Below, in pieces: positions 10,263 to 25,200 of a DNA stretch of 64,000 nucleotides. A program made the translations under genes and the position numbers. The notes under the pieces were generated by a model. That model did no database searches. It was not told the DNA's origin and was given only the letters and a program-made list of their open reading frames with translations. The DNA comes from Rhynochetos jubatus (taxonomy: Eukaryota; Chordata; Aves; Eurypygiformes; Rhynochetidae), in contig CM050662.1 in the NCBI GenBank assembly GCA_027574665.1, positions 6,478,501-6,542,500 of the forward strand, read 5' to 3'. Numbering within the stretch: position 1 is the first letter of the stretch; each line of letters starts with the position of its first letter.

Positions 10263-13200
10263 GTAAGGCCGCGGAGCGGGGCGGGGTGGGGGGGTGGAGG
10301 CGGCGCTCATCGCCGCCGCGGCGGGGCGCGGGGTACCGGGCGGGTGGTGCCGAGGGGGTGCCGCGGGAGCCGCCTGCCGAGGCTCTTCTCGCTCCCGTAC
10401 GTCGCTTTGAAGGGAGGCTTCGGGGTTCGGGTGCTCTTGAGCGGTTGCGGTGGGGGGGTTTCTCCTCCAGCAGAACGTAGTGCAGTCGGGCTGGGGGATG
10501 GGTGCTGGTTGCAGTGAGGATGGCACTTAATCGGCGTGCTGCGCACCCGCGCAGGCGGCTGCGGTTGCTAAAGGTTTGGGTTTTGAAGCCTAATCTTGTG
10601 ATTTGGGGTTTTTTAGAATATTTGTTAATGTTTGGGTACACATCTTTCGTTAAAGTGCACTGAGCTTCCCTTTAGTAAGCACAGCTATAATAGCATTTCT
10701 TAATTTATTCTTTGGGATTGTCATACTTATTTTGAAGGGCACAAACGTGGTTCAGACTGGGGTGAACGCAGCAAAGCGTCTAAGACTGCTGCTACTTTGT
10801 TTGTGGGGAGAGAGAGTTGGACCGGGTAAAGTTGGTCCGCATCAGCCACAGGGCAGTGTAAGTCCGCCCACCTGTCAGGCGGACGCGGGTGTACCTCAGC
10901 TGAAAGGGAGTCGGGTACTACTCCACTGAGTTAGGCTGGTTTCAGTTTGTCATCACGCTTAGACTTATTTTCAGGGTGAGTTACTGTATGGAAAAGATGG
11001 CTAGGCCAGCTGTTAGTCATATGGCAGGCCTGTCTAGTGGAGAGCATGCAACTAAGAGGGGATCTTGAAAGTGTGTATTTTAAACACATTGAGCCGCCCA
11101 ACAAGAAGAAAATCACCAAACATACTGAACATAGGAAGCGTTAGTGTAGCTCTAGAAATAGCGATAAACATGGCATTAAGTTTGGCTGTGAAAATACTTT
11201 GTTTCTTGCGCTGTGTTAAGGAAGTCCTCAATAAGCATCTTGTAGCCTCTTAGTAGCGGCAGTGTGTGAGAATTGCTGAACTGGCTGTAATTGTGTCTAT
11301 GAAGAGCACAGTTCAGACAGCATTTTTGCCCCTGGTATAATATTTAAGGAATGATATCAAGCCTCTGAAGCAGTAATTGGCTGTAGGACATCATAGTGCT
11401 TTGGTAATTTTAAAGGGTTAGAGTATGGCTGCTTCTACTGCAGATTTGGCAGAAATCTGCTAATTTCAAGAAAGCCTCTGCTGGGCCTCAAAAGACTTGT
11501 TTTCTGTAGTGGTGGGTTTAAGCATCGTGTTTAAATAATGCCAAATGCTGTCAAGGAGTTTTAACTGCTTAAATATGCTAAATTTCTAGTTGCACTCTTC
11601 CAGTTCTTGAGCCTGAACTTTGGTGTTGGTTTTATGATGGAAATCATAAACAGGTGGAACTGCGTAAGCAGTGGAGAGGAGGGATAGTGTCAAACCATGT
11701 TGTTTATTTCATCTTGACCCTTTAACATATTTTGAAGCCGGTGTCTCTTTTGAAGATAATAGCACTTGGTTTCATAGGCAATGAACTTCAGACTCATTCT
11801 GCAGATCCTGGTTAGTCACACTGCCCGAAGTGGGAGAGCAGCTGAGTATTTGAAGAGGAGCAAATCCACAAAAGCACTGAAGATGGAAAAGTCCCTTGAC
11901 GTTCAGGGGCTTTGGTGCCCAAATACTGCTGTTGATTTGACTTATATACTCAGATTGATTCGAAAGCTGCGTTGGGTTCACAGTGCCACTTTCAGACTGC
12001 CTAGTTACACATTGCTTGGCTAAGACAGTTGTAGACACTTCACAGGACAATTGCTTGAGTGGATATATGTTTCTTAGGTGATGTGAGTATTGAATCATCT
12101 GTTCTGAAGCCAAATTTGATGCGGGAGAAAGATGGTTAATCATTATTTAGCAAGAAGTCATTGGTCTGTTTTAATATCCTGCAAAGTGGGATTGAGAAGT
12201 CTGCTGTAGCCTGCCTATACTTTCACCTGTCATGATCAGCGTCGTGAAAGAAAGCGTGATTGCACCGAGTGCCACCACGTCTGTCATGAGAGGCGAGGGT
12301 AAAATGGAGAGGCCTAACAGGGTCAGAATTTCTGGTGTGGGTACACATGCCGCCCTTTCACAGCGTCACCTGAGTAGTGCTGCTGCTGTACAGACTGTGA
12401 GAAATGCAGTTGAATTTATGGAGCATGGCTTCTGAGATTGGCTGTCTGGAAAGGGGCTGGTAAAGGGTCCTTTAAATTTGTTTTGAAGGTGGTGGGAGGT
12501 GATAGGCATTTTAAAGGAGGATAACAGAAATCCAGCCTTGTACTTAGTGCAGGCTGGAGAGATGTTGTAGTCTCTGTCCTTGGAGGATTCTTGAAAAACT
12601 TCAGAGGTCTGCAGCTGACCTCACTTGGTGTTGGCAACTTTCCTGCTGGTGTGACTGGGCCATTGGACTAGCTGACCTCCAGAGGAACCTTCCCATCAGT
12701 AATTGCATGATAGCTCTTCTGAGGAAATGCCTATGGGGAAGGATGGCTGGCAATTGTAAAACAAACTTCCAAAGGTTGTTAGGGGGTGGAGATGATAAAT
12801 GGGAGAGCAGAGTGGTGCAGAACTGCTGCTGCATGGGATCTGTCTGAAGGGAAGCCACTCATTCAGAGAGAGCTCTTCATGTTGGCGGGGGAAGGTGAGG
12901 CACCCCCAGGAGGAAAGTGCCAGCATGCTGTGCTCTTCAGGGGAGGTGGAGTCCTTCATCTTGGCTCTGGACTGCAATGGACCACTGAAGGAAAGGCAAA
13001 GACTTACAGTATTTAGTACACAGTGTATGTTACTTTTTACTGTCTGTTTCTTTTAATGGTTTATTTTAAATAGTTTGAGAACAAATGTCTGCATTTCACT
13101 GCAGGGGAATTGAGACATTAATGTATGAAAGTAGATAGTAGAGATGTGCAAAATGCTCTGTCAATATAAAGAAAAGATGAAAATCTTTTATTTTCTCAAA

Positions 13201-16200
13201 TGTGGTTTGGTGGACAGTGATCTCATGCAGGATTTGTATAGTAAAATTGATGGAAAATCCATTTAGGTTGCTGGAGAATCTCTTTTAAATTGATTTTTCT
13301 GTTTGTAGAACTTGCTGCTTAGTCTTATGGTATCCTTGCATTTTCTTATTAGTCCTTGAAAGCTGATTATTAGCCCATAACAGATGTTGCAGGCTCTCAT
13401 TTCACTGCAGTTGAGAAACGTATTTCCACCAATGGGTTAATACTGCCAGGCACAGTTTATACTGTGTATCTGAAAGTGTTAGATTATACCTCAGTGTGCA
13501 GTATCTCACTAATGAAAACACCTATCCCCAAAGAGGTTGCTGCTGAAATGTCAACAAAATTAACAGAATGAGCAAGGAGGGAGCAGATGAAAGCAGTGAT
13601 ACTCCGTCTTGTATTAGGCTTACATGGTATCCACTTGTAGGTGTGATCAACCTAAGGAAGAGCAGTTACAGTAATTGCTGATTAGCACACATCCTCCCAT
13701 GGGTAAAGGTGGCTTTTCTGTAGGGCAATTAGAGGGGGCTGAGTGTGAAAGTGTGGTCAGGTCAGAGTGATGGAGAAGAGAGAGAAGTTTTCCCATGAGG
13801 GAAATGAGAGTATGTGACAGTGTATGTCAGGTACAATTAATTCGTGTCTTAATTCTGTCCGGCCCAAATCTACTTTGAGCTGAACTTGGGTTATTTGAGC
13901 TAAAAACCTGTTACAAAAGTAGTTAAGCAGAGAAACTGGTGTCTCAAGGGCTGAGGTCACTTGATGTGCAGTTTTACTTCGTAGAGGCTCAGCTCGCAGG
14001 CACACATCGTGTAACATGGGCACGGCAAAGGCACTCTGCTGCCTAACCATCAGGTTATTCCCACTTCATTGAGCAGTTCAGCAGCCTTTGTTGTTTCTCT
14101 TAGCTTGCCCCATTGGACTTGTTGGCTACCTTAGACTGCTAGCTGATTTAGGTGTTAGAGTTTGCCATTGATTTTCACTCTCTTGTATGTAGATATTTTA
14201 GGGAAATACCAGAAACCTGAGAATGTATGCATTTACACAGAGGAGAATGTGTTTGGAGAAACTGCAAGATACATTTAGCTTAAGTTTCGGTGTTTGTAAA
14301 CACTGTGTAATAGTTAAATATAACTTGTGTATAGTTAACCTGTTTGTCTTGTCAGTAATCAGATAAGAATGAGATCAAGGTTAGCTTTGTTATCAAAGGC
14401 TACATACGGAGCTGAAGCAGAAGAAAAGTTTGTGCATCAGAACTGATAATACTGCATACTTTCATAAAGAACTGTCACAGTGCTGGCAGAAGTAAAGTTT
14501 TCATGTGATTTCATGATCTTTTCCATTTCAGAAATTTTAAGCCAGTACAGAATCACGAACTGCAGCACGCTTTGGCAGTTGTGCCCCAAGCCGTGTTTGC
14601 GCTTGAAGTGCAATGGTCTTACGTCTTAATAACACATAAACTTTCCTTAGATGACACCAGATCTGGTTATTTGTTCTCTGCCACTGTTCTCGCTGTTCTC
14701 TTTTTTTTTCTTAATGGTGCAAAGCTCCCTGTTTGGGTTAGGGTGTAGCTAGTCTTCTTCAAAGGTTAGTTCTTGGTAGTTTAATGCAGGGTTGACCCAG
14801 ACTGTTGTTGTACCGTAAGAAGGAAGTATTTTAAAGGTGTTGGTGTTTCAAGTGTGTCATTATATTCATAGGAAAGAGGTTACAAATAATGTTTCTCAGT
14901 CTTGAGAAGCTAAATACAAATAGAGCTTTAAACTGAAGAATGCTGTGCTTGACTGAATGAGGGGTAGTAAAGTCTTTGAGTGTGTGCTTCCTGCAACTTT
15001 GGATCCAAAGTGGGTGTACAAAGTCAAAATACTCGTATGTGGTCTGGGTGGGGAACTTTGAAGGTCCTCTGCTTTGCTGAAGCAGAGCCCATAGGAAAGG
15101 AAAACAACCTTTGTGCTTGTATTGGCAGGAGAGAGACTTCTTACCGTAATAATTTCCTTTTGGCATATAAAGACCTTATATGATAAGATATAAGTAACCT
15201 TAGGTTGCTTCCAGAAACTAGGTACTTGAAGAACCTGGGAAGTGCAAACACAAGAGAAGGAGGCCTCCCTGTCTAGCTGCAAAGCATAATTTTAAAAAAC
15301 AACCAACAACCATCATCATGGGTTTTCTCACTAGACAGAGCCTGCTACGTTGTTACTTGACCACAGCACCTGGTGACAGCGCTCTTCTCATGCCACGGGT
15401 GCTTTTTGACATCGCGGGAAGTAGTTTTAGGGAATCCTCTTAAACGTTTTTTTAACTCTGAGCAGGTTGTCTCCCAAAGCTATCTTCATGGCACGTATGG
15501 AACAATCTTACTTTATAGAAAAGGTTCCTGGTTGCTGTGTCTGTGTAGGGACCACAGTGGCTCTTGGCACAGCTGGGGACTGAAAGAAAATCTGGATTTG
15601 GAATTAAGGAGATGGGATATTGTGATACGCCTGTTGCTGTCCTGAGGCAGTTCAATTTGGTGTAAAGTATCACAGGAAACCACATGGGTTTTGACTTCTC
15701 AGTTTGTGTTCCACTTTGCTTGGATAGCAGAGGCAGGTACTTTATGTATTCTTAAATAGAGCCTGGCTTGACTTCCTGAAAGCAAAATGTGTGGGTTTGA
15801 AGCAGTTTGATGTAGTCTGTCCAAGGCAATTGGGTTTGTTGAGTAAAAAGCTCCATTCCTGCTTTTCTTTTTTCAAATTGCAGCTGACCTCTGCAGAGAG
15901 GAGCTGAACTTACGAAAGACAGGGCACTGAATTTGTTCTGTGAATAGCAGTTAAATTCTCAGCAAGGAATACTTCTGAGCTATGCATCACTTCTTGTAAA
16001 GTCTCCCTAGGAATAAGAACAGTTATAAAGAGGAAGAGCTGAGAAGAAACTTTTAATGACCAAATCCCCATAGAGCTGCAGAAGAAGCCCAGTTTTAATG
16101 CAGGTGCGTTGACACTCTTCATGAATTGAAGCTGCGGAATGATGGTGATTACGGTTGTACAAGTCCTCAAACCTGGGATCTGCAGAGCTGTAAGCTTGGA

Positions 16201-19200
16201 ATGAAGGCTGTGCGATTGTTATTGGTCTCATGCAGGCATACTTCTTAAACTATGGCTGCTGTAAGGATCAAGCTGATGTCTGGGGATATTTTTGTCAAAA
16301 GATTGTGGTGTCATCATTCTGTTCCCAAATCTCTCACTCAAAGAAGTGGGGCCCACAGATCTGAGTATAAAAATACTTTTTATAGCATCATTTATATATT
16401 CTCAGCTCAAGGTACATGCCACGCTATTTTTGTCGTGTTCCAAGACAGCTTTCAAGCACAAGACTGCCTCTGAATTAATTTTTTCATGGTTTTTTGAGAC
16501 CATACCAGCTACAGATGCTGCTATAATGCTGCAGATACCGTAAAGAATGAAAACTCTTGGCTTCGAACATGCCTCAGAGTAGCAACATCACCTTAAGCAG
16601 AGCGCTCACATGTGGTGTAAAGTAATGCACAGCTTCCTTGTATGTGCGGCATGTCTTAAAGGAGATGTGTCATCTTCAGCTGTTGCCATGGTTAGCCTGG
16701 CAGCCCTCTGGAGAGGAAAACTTGCAGGAATCTCAAGCGTGCTCTCCATAGTGTGTGTTCAGAGTAGTCCTCCATCCTGAATCTCTCTCTGCCCTTATTT
16801 TAACCCTGCAAATGAAATCACTTTCAGTAATTGGAAGAGGAACTGCTCTTCTCATGTGGGTTCCTGTTTTCTCCATTCCCCTTGCATCTGCATACAATGT
16901 ATCCTGAGCCAAGATCCACCCAAAGCAAACTGATCTGAAGGCTGCAGCATAAGAGGAGAGTTCACAGTGTTTCTATGTTGTGTCCACATACAATTACTTT
17001 CTACCTCTGTACTTCTGATATTTAAAGGTAGCTCAAGCATGGATAAATCTTGCGTCCTTGCAGTCCCAAAATCGCAGCTACAGTTCAGGTGACTGTGTGC
17101 TCCATTCTGTGTTTGAAAAACAAAATTACTTTCATTTTCCTGGCTAGACCTGTATATAAATCAATCAAGAGTGGCTTATACGCAAGAATCCTTGTGTAAT
17201 ATCTTCTAGGTTTCTGGTACAAGGAGTAGGTTAACAGTGTGTGGTCCCAGTTGCTTGTCAGAAGTCTCACACCTTGCAAATGAAACTTGGGCAATGTACT
17301 TGCCAGCCAGTCTTGACGGATTTTTCAGTACAAGAATGTGACACTTCTTGGGGTTTGTCGCAGAGGTGGAAACTGACCTATTTCTTAAGTCTCAAAATCT
17401 GAAATGTCTGTTAAGATCACTCAGTTGACCCAGAAACTGATATTGTACAGCATGATCCCACTTTTCAGCGTAAAATACCTTCTCAGTTGAATTCTGGAAT
17501 AAACTTCCTGACAGTTCAACTGTTGCTGTTTTTTAGCTGGTTTACAAGATTCATAACCCTTAAGATTTTGAGAGATGTGACTAATGCTATATTTGCAAAA
17601 GCCTTTTGGCTCATTTAACACAGGATGGTGTGGATCTTCTGACAAACAGGCCAAATCTTGCACCAAATGTTCCTTAAGCTAATGGCTTGAACTTACAGCT
17701 GTTTCCCCCTCTTTCTTCTCGTGGAAGACTAGATCCTGGTTAGTCAGTAGACCCACTGAGCAGGAAGAATCCCAAGTATTTTAGGTAATACTTGTCTTGC
17801 TGTGTCCTAGTTAAATTCTGGATAGGTTGGATTGACTCCTATAGACACTTTCTGGTCTGCTGGGTGAATCAACCTCCTCAGTTTTGGTCTGGTGACAATG
17901 TTTATAACAAGAGGCTGAAACTTAGTGAGATCTTGTAATACACCATCACTTTGTTGTGGTCAAACAGTAAGATGACAAATCTTCTTATGTCCAGAGTCGC
18001 AGTGTAAAGAAGTCATAAAGTCAATTCATATGTGACTGTATGCTTAGTCTTATGCTTAGATCTCAGCTTTCTAGAACATCCAGTATAGAACTTCTTTACT
18101 CCCACTTGGAGCTATATTTTACTCACAGAATTTATCCTTGTATTTAAATTTTTGTTTTCAGGATGAGTAAGGTTACTGATCCAATATTTTTTTTTGTTAA
18201 TATCTGACAATATTCTCCCGACATCCATTCCTGAAAGTTTGCGGTAACTTTTATGTTTCATTGGGCTTTTTTCTTTAACTTTTGCACTTGTATTCTAAAT
18301 GAACTGGCACGCAGCCAGCCTTGACTAAATACATGAACATATTTTGGTGGACCGTTCTTCTGAGGGATGCATCCTGCTGGTAATATAAATCCAACGTAAA
18401 TCCAAATCTTGCTCGTGATGAATATATTAACATATTTTCAGCTTTAGTCCTGTGTTTAATGCTTCTGTAATAAATGAATTACATCCGAAGAAATAAATTA
18501 GAACTCTACAAAATATTAAACCGCCATCACCCCCAATAAAAGCACACCCCCCCACCCCCCCCAAACAACCAAATCCGTCAAGTTACAGTGTCATTTAGGA
18601 AATAAAAATACAAGTTTCCCAGCTGGATGTTCAGAACTTTTCTTAAGGTTACAAATTAAGTTTTAAACGCTGTTTCTGGGAGCTGACAGTGCTGAGTATC
18701 TCTTTCACCACACAGAGTTAGGCAGATTTATTGATACGGGTATATTCAAATCAGGGCCCTAGATGACCTAAACCATGGAATCCTTGTTAGGAATTAGTCA
18801 CCTATTGTGATTGAGTTTTGTTTATGAGTTGGTATGAAAGATACGGTATGGTTTGGGGAGGTTTTATTTGGGCTTTCTGAGCACACGTGACTGCATTTAA
18901 ATGTGTAGATAGTTGCTCACGTTTCCAATCTTACCTGCGGCTAGAGGGATATTTAAGGTCATGTGATGGAAATGAGTGGTACTTCTTTGTTCCTGTGAGG
19001 ATTTTTCTTAATGTCTTGTTGGAAAGTAGAGCCTTGGTTTAGCCTTAAGTTACATGTATTGCTCTTGCTCTTTAACAAAGCTAATCAACCTGTTCTTGTA
19101 TCTTCACAGCTTTTCCATGGTTTGGCATGGACATTGGGGGAACTTTGGTGAAACTTGCGTATTTTGAACCTATTGATATCACTGCAGAGGAGGAGCAGGA

Positions 19201-22200
19201 GGAAGTTGAAAGCTTGAAGAGCATCCGCAAATACCTGACTTCCAATGTAGCCTATGGATCCACCGGCATTCGAGATGTCCACCTTGAGCTGAAAGACTTA
19301 ACGATTTTTGCTCGAAGAGGAAACTTGCACTTTATTCGATTCCCGACTCATGATTTGCCTACTTTTATCCAAATGGGAAGAAATAAAAACTTTTCAACAC
19401 TACATACGGTGCTCTGTGCCACCGGTGGTGGTGCTTACAAGTTTGAAGAAGACTTTCGCACAGTAGGTAGCCTATCTTCCCTTCTACTGAAGTTGGTGCT
19501 AAAAACATTGCTGATGATGGGTTAAAATAAGCAGTGTTTTGAAAAACTGGAATGCTCAAAGAGTAATTACTCATTTGTTTTTCAATATTAAGTATGATAA
19601 TCTAGAAATATGCTTTCTGACATCATAAACATGGAAGCCCTAATGCTAACAGCTGATTGGAAACTGCCATTAATACGGTGAAATGCAGGACACCGTTGTG
19701 GAAGTTAACCATTTTCTAATCTGTGTTGTCCCTGATGGGAAATGTGCTTAAACTGTGCTTTGGATTTTCTTTCCTAAGCAGTCTTTGATGATAGGTTTTC
19801 AGTGTTTGCGGGTGGGATTATCCTCATTCATTTAGTCCAGGGCATTGTTTAGAGATCTGTTACAAAACACGTATCTCAAAGACAGTCTTTTTTCAACTGC
19901 AGAGAGGTTTGGGGTTTTCCTGTGGTGTTTTACCTCTTCCCTTGATGATCAAAACTGATCATTTGTTCAGATGCAACTTCTGTGCGAAGGTCGTTGTTTC
20001 TAGCGGAGAATCTTACCGCAGTATCCAGTGTGCGTGTCCTAGTTTTAACGTGGCCGCAGACCTGTAGTGCTTCTAGAGACAAGGCTTTCAATAGCACAGA
20101 ATGTTTGGTTTCAAAAATCTGCTGGTATTGCCATTCCTGTACCAGTCTTGTGTTGAGCTGGTGCAACAGTTGGTGGGGTAGGGTCACAGTTTGTACGGCA
20201 GAACTAATTGATTATCTAAAGCCCCACAGAAAAAAATGAAGTTGGAACAGTTCCCTGATCTGTTCAACAGTGAATTCATGGTTGCGAGGTGGCTAGAAGA
20301 GCTGAAGGGATGAGGGGAAGAGGAGGGGACTGGCAGTGCTGTGACCTGGTGCTGATGGCAGTCAGCAGTGAGCCATGCTGGCTGATTCTGCAACTTCATA
20401 ATCAAACAGCAGGTGATCTGCGTGTGAGCTCACCTGATGCAGAGATAGACTTCACAGGTTTTTTTCTTGGACTAGCTGCCTCATTGGACTCTTAACTGTT
20501 GGAACTCCCTGGTAAGGGAGAAGAGCGTGATCACTCTGTCTGTGAAAGCCCAGAGTTAAACTGGGTTAAGTACAGTGTGAAATTACAGCCTTCCTGGAGT
20601 CTACAGCATCTGTTAAACTGTCTTTCTGCTTTATGAGAGAAAGGCAGCTTTAACATCATGTGCAAAACCGATCAACTGTAACAAGCCTAAAGTCCTCTAG
20701 AATTTCTGACCTGTAGTTTCCTTATGATCCTTAGAGTGTTAATAAAGTTGCAAGAATGGTTAGTATGATGTCATTGGCGTGTTTATCTAAAGTTTTTATC
20801 TGCTAACATCTTAGAAATGACTTTGACTTCTTAGAGGGGGGAGGAAACCCACAAACCTTGAAAAGATGTGAGTTTCACCATGATGACACTCAATGGCCCT
20901 TCCAGGGTATTTGATGACCTTTTTTTATTTAAATGGATGAAAAATGTTGCTAATTTGTCAATGGATTAATGTCTGTGTATCTCAAGTGATCTTTGGGCTT
21001 ACTAAAGCAGATATGTATACTGCCTGTCTGTTCTTGATTCAAATCTGAGACCTAGATTTACAGTTAGAGTAATTTGCTAATTGATGTATTCAGAATTGAC
21101 CTCTGAATTCTTTGTTGGCTTTATAGTGGAATTGAAGTTCCTGAATTAGTTGCCTCAGCTTCTTAAAGCAAGGCAGAACAAACGTGCTCATCAACTTGTA
21201 GCGTGTTTAAGCAATGTTAGAGCATGTTAACACGGTCTTTTCTCTTTTAACACAGATTGGAAACCTCCAGCTGCACAAACTGGATGAGCTTGACTGCCTT
21301 GTCAAAGGCTTACTGTATATAGACTCTGTCAGCTTCAACGGCCAGGCAGAGTGCTATTATTTTGAAAATGCCTCAGATCCTGAGAGATGCCAAAAGATGC
21401 CTTTTAACCTGGATGATCCATACCCATTGCTGGTTGTTAACATTGGTTCAGGAGTCAGTATTTTATCAGTCCATTCCAAAGACAACTATAAAAGAGTAAC
21501 TGGAACAAGGTAACTTAAAAACCTAAGTTGGGGTTGTAAGTCTATGGAACAATGAGCCTTCTGTTTTCAAAGTGGTTCCTCTCCCTGACCTCCCCCCACA
21601 CCAATCCCTTCCCTTGCTCTGTAGTGTGAAAGAGTATTTTATCTTTAATTTAAAGCTGCATTCATTGAAGCCCATCCCGATAGTTCTGTTATTCAGCCAG
21701 TATCTTCTTTATCAGTTGATGAGTGCTAGAAGTGCTCCGTCGTGAGAGTTTTATAGGTTTTGTCTAAAGTTTTGATAATGTGTCCAGTGAACCTGTGTTT
21801 CTCCGTAAGATTAAATACATCCACACATTTTACAGAAAATTATCAAGGATCAGAGTCAGTGGCATGATGTGGGTATTCAGGGAGTTTTAGTCTCCAATTA
21901 AGTCTTCCAACTTAAATTTTGAGAGTTTATAACTAACTGTTAGCTCTTACTGTACGGTTAGCCTCTTGTAAGTGCCTTACATAAATGTTAACTTGGTTTA
22001 CAACTGTTTGTGTAGTGAACCTCAATCGAGAAAGCAGACGGCTTGTTATCTTAACTTGGAGGGCTTTGTTTGTTCATTCTGTTTGTCAGACGTAAGAATC
22101 TTTGATGTGAAGAAATACTGTTTAAAAGCAACTAGTTTTCTTTCTTAGTCTAGGTGGAGGGACCTTTCTTGGTTTATGCAGCTTGTTGACGGGCTGTGAA

Positions 22201-25200
22201 AGTTTTGAGGAAGCTCTGGAAATGGCATCCAAAGGAGACAGCACACACGCTGACAAGCTGGTTCGAGATATTTATGGAGGAGACTATGAAAGGTTTGGCT
22301 TGCCAGGATGGGCTGTAGCATCCAGGTAAACGAGATCTTTTTTGTTGGTTCTTTGGCTGGTTCGGGGGTGCTTCAGAAACAAAATTTCAACTGTTAATAC
22401 AGGGAAAACTGCTTTTTGCAAACTTTTATTGTAGTCAAGTTACGTTTTCATCCTAAAAGTACATATATTCAGTTTTCCTGAAGGTTTAAAGCCACATGTA
22501 ACTGCAGGTGCCTGCTAGCTAGGAACTGAAGAAAGCACATGTGGTGTGTTGTATGCAGTTTTACATGAGTCAGAGAAAATGTGAGGTGGTCACAGGAGTG
22601 GCAAGAACAAAGTGCAAAGGGAAAACAAAGCAGATTAGTTTTTTATTTCCTCGAGTCTTTTAGTAGGGCCATTGTCCAGCGGGAAGGTGAGTGGAAGAAG
22701 GCATTTTTGTTGACTGTTGCAGTAGTATCTCTTTTTTTTTGGTGCATGGTTGTCAATACATGCATCTGGCATAATGTTTCAACTTCTTTTCTTACTTACA
22801 AAAGCTGTTGGGCATGAACACCATTCAAATTAATGTAATTTACTGTCAGTTACAGAGAATTTTTGTCATAGCTGCAAATTTTATTTCCATTGGGGAAGAT
22901 TATGGATCATTATACAGCTTCTCTACTCTTAAGAAATGCAAGAATAAACTTTGCAAGTGAAACTAATATGTACAAAGGAGTTCATTACATCTTTGCTCTT
23001 ATTCAGTAGTATGAGCTCTTAATTCTTCTCCCTCTCCAGCCAGCTAAGTCCAAGCCTCTTGAGAGAGCATATGCTGAGAGGTTTTCGTATGTGCAAACTT
23101 TACACTTCCAGCCAGTACATCTTAACATGCTCTGTATGTAGGTACTTTTTGTTCTTATTTACTTTTTAAGTCCCTTAGGATCTTTAATGACTACTTGAGT
23201 AAAACTGAAGTGGCAGAATAATCAGGAGTCTGGCTCTCTGAACTAACTTAAATACGGCAAAGGATCCTTAGTGGTAAAATACCATGCATAACTATGGATT
23301 CCTGTCTTCTTTTTTCTTTTATAATTCATAAGAAATTATTTACTGCGTATAGTAATGGAAATGTTGTTCTAAATATTGTTCTAATCTAGAACTCCTCATT
23401 TATACAACCTAAATAGTAGTCTGTCACCTGTCGATTTTCTTTTTCAGAGGACTGTGTCCTATCATAAAACCGTTCAACTCCTCTCTGTTTTACTTCTGCT
23501 TGGAAAATAGAGGATTGGATAGATGTTGTGAGTGAGGAACCTAGCAGGAGGGGTTGGAGAACACACCAGTCAGACTTAGGCATTTACTTAATTTACAGTG
23601 ACTAGGTTTGAAGAGTGATGTTGCCTAAGAATAGGACTACTTTTCGCTGTAGATGCTTCTTCATGAAAGCCAACAATCTAAACAATATTTTATTGGAGGT
23701 CATTATTGTTACAAGTTTGACAGTTTCCTGTGAAGGAATAAATACACGTCGTAGTGTCAGTTGTCAAGTTGCAGTATTTAATACAGACTTAAAAAGGGGG
23801 CTCCTTCAGAACACTAGACTTACGTTGTGTTACAGCATAAAAGTTACATTCGGAAATTGTCTCAAATGCACACATACCACTTTTTACTTAAAGGAAATTT
23901 CTCCTGTTACAGTTTTGGGAATATGATCTACAAAGAGAAGAGAGAGTCCGTTAGTAAAGAAGATCTTGCAAGAGCCATATTGGTCACCATCACCAATAAC
24001 ATTGGGTCTATTGCCCGGATGTGTGCAGTAAATGAGGTAAAAACTTCTGAGAAGGAAATGATCTATCTATAGGTCTGTTATTTGGTTTTTAGATTAAATG
24101 ACTGCTAAAATGATGTATTATTGTTCTTGGATGAAACAACAAAATTCATGTAGTGTTGAACTAGGAATTGATTCAGCCTGTTTTGACTGTATTTGGAGAA
24201 GTGGGACAAGGATATCTTTGCCCATGGAGAGAGTAACCTGATGAGGAGGGCTTCAAACTAGCTTTGTTAGGGAATGGAGCCCAAAGCCTGAAGGTAAGTG
24301 AGGGAGCAGGGGGCACAGGATGTTGTGAGGAAAGGACTTGAAGTCCCCTTGTGAAAACAGGATGATGGTGGGCCCAACTTAGGTCTCTGTACACAAACAC
24401 ATGCAGCATGAGGTGGAAGAGGGCCTGTAAGTCCTGGTTCTCATGCCACAAGCAACCACGGGGGATGTAAATACAGTAAAACCAGGAAGTAACATCGGTC
24501 TCTAGGAAGGGTTATAGGGAAGACACTGCCAGCCATGCACAGCACAATGTGGGAAGCAATGGACACAAGTTATAGCAAAGGGAATGGTAATTGGTGTAAG
24601 TGAAAAAAGATGCTCACAATGACAGTGGTTAAGCCCTGAAACATGGACTGAGAGAGAGATTGGACCATGCGTCCTTGGAGAGTTTCAAAACATGATGGAG
24701 CCATGTAAACGCTGGAAGCTGCTGAAAGCCCTGCTTTGAGCAGTGCATAGGACCCAATGGCCTCCACCAGTTGCTTCAAGCTGAAATTATTGTCCGATTA
24801 AAGCTTGTAGAAAGCCTTGCGTCTAGTTAAGCACTGTTTTTAATTTTTTACCAATATTTGAGACTTCAAATTGTTTTGATACCTGTCATCATACTGATTG
24901 ATGCAGAGACTGTTTCCTGCCATTTTCCTGTTTCTCAAAGCTCTGCTAAACAGAACCAGTATGTGCTCCCTTTCAGTAGCATTAGTATGGACAGTCAAGA
25001 ACCTAGGAAAGAATACTAAATATAGGCATAGAAGATATGGGTGTCTGAGCACCAGGGATTTTCTCCTTCATTGTCAACAAATTTTGGATAAAGTGGGGTT
25101 TAGTAACAGCTGTCTTAGAGAAGAATACGGGTAACTGTATTTAGAGTTCTGCTTAAAATCTGTGGAGGTGATAGTCTCAGAAATATCAACGACGTTGTTA

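Larger units (their letters stand above)
9230..10470. promoter_or_regulatory. PANK3: PANK3 CpG-island promoter
   Basis: About 1.2 kb of very GC- and CpG-rich sequence covers the upstream minisatellite, the presumed start site, the 5'UTR, exon 1 and the start of intron 1. No TATA box is evident, which fits a housekeeping CpG-island promoter with dispersed initiation. Elements seen: an inverted CCAAT box (gattggcgg, 9541-9549); two ZNF143/SBS-like motifs facing opposite ways (9586-9602 and 9630-9648); and a YY1-type GCCGCCATCTTG (9769-9780). Transcription probably starts between about 9.6 and 9.9 kb. The long open frames on both strands here are a GC artefact. Confidence 0.85.

Noticed and set aside
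9469-10641. 390-codon open frame on the minus strand across the PANK3 promoter
   Set aside because: It lies in extreme GC-rich sequence where stop codons are rare; the product is Arg/Pro/Ala-rich without domains, and other frames on both strands are open too.
19127-19525. PANK3 exon 2 read as a stand-alone 132-residue protein
   Set aside because: The last 21 residues are intron 2 read-through; the GT donor at 19463 and exon phases show it is an internal exon, and Met16 is not the start.
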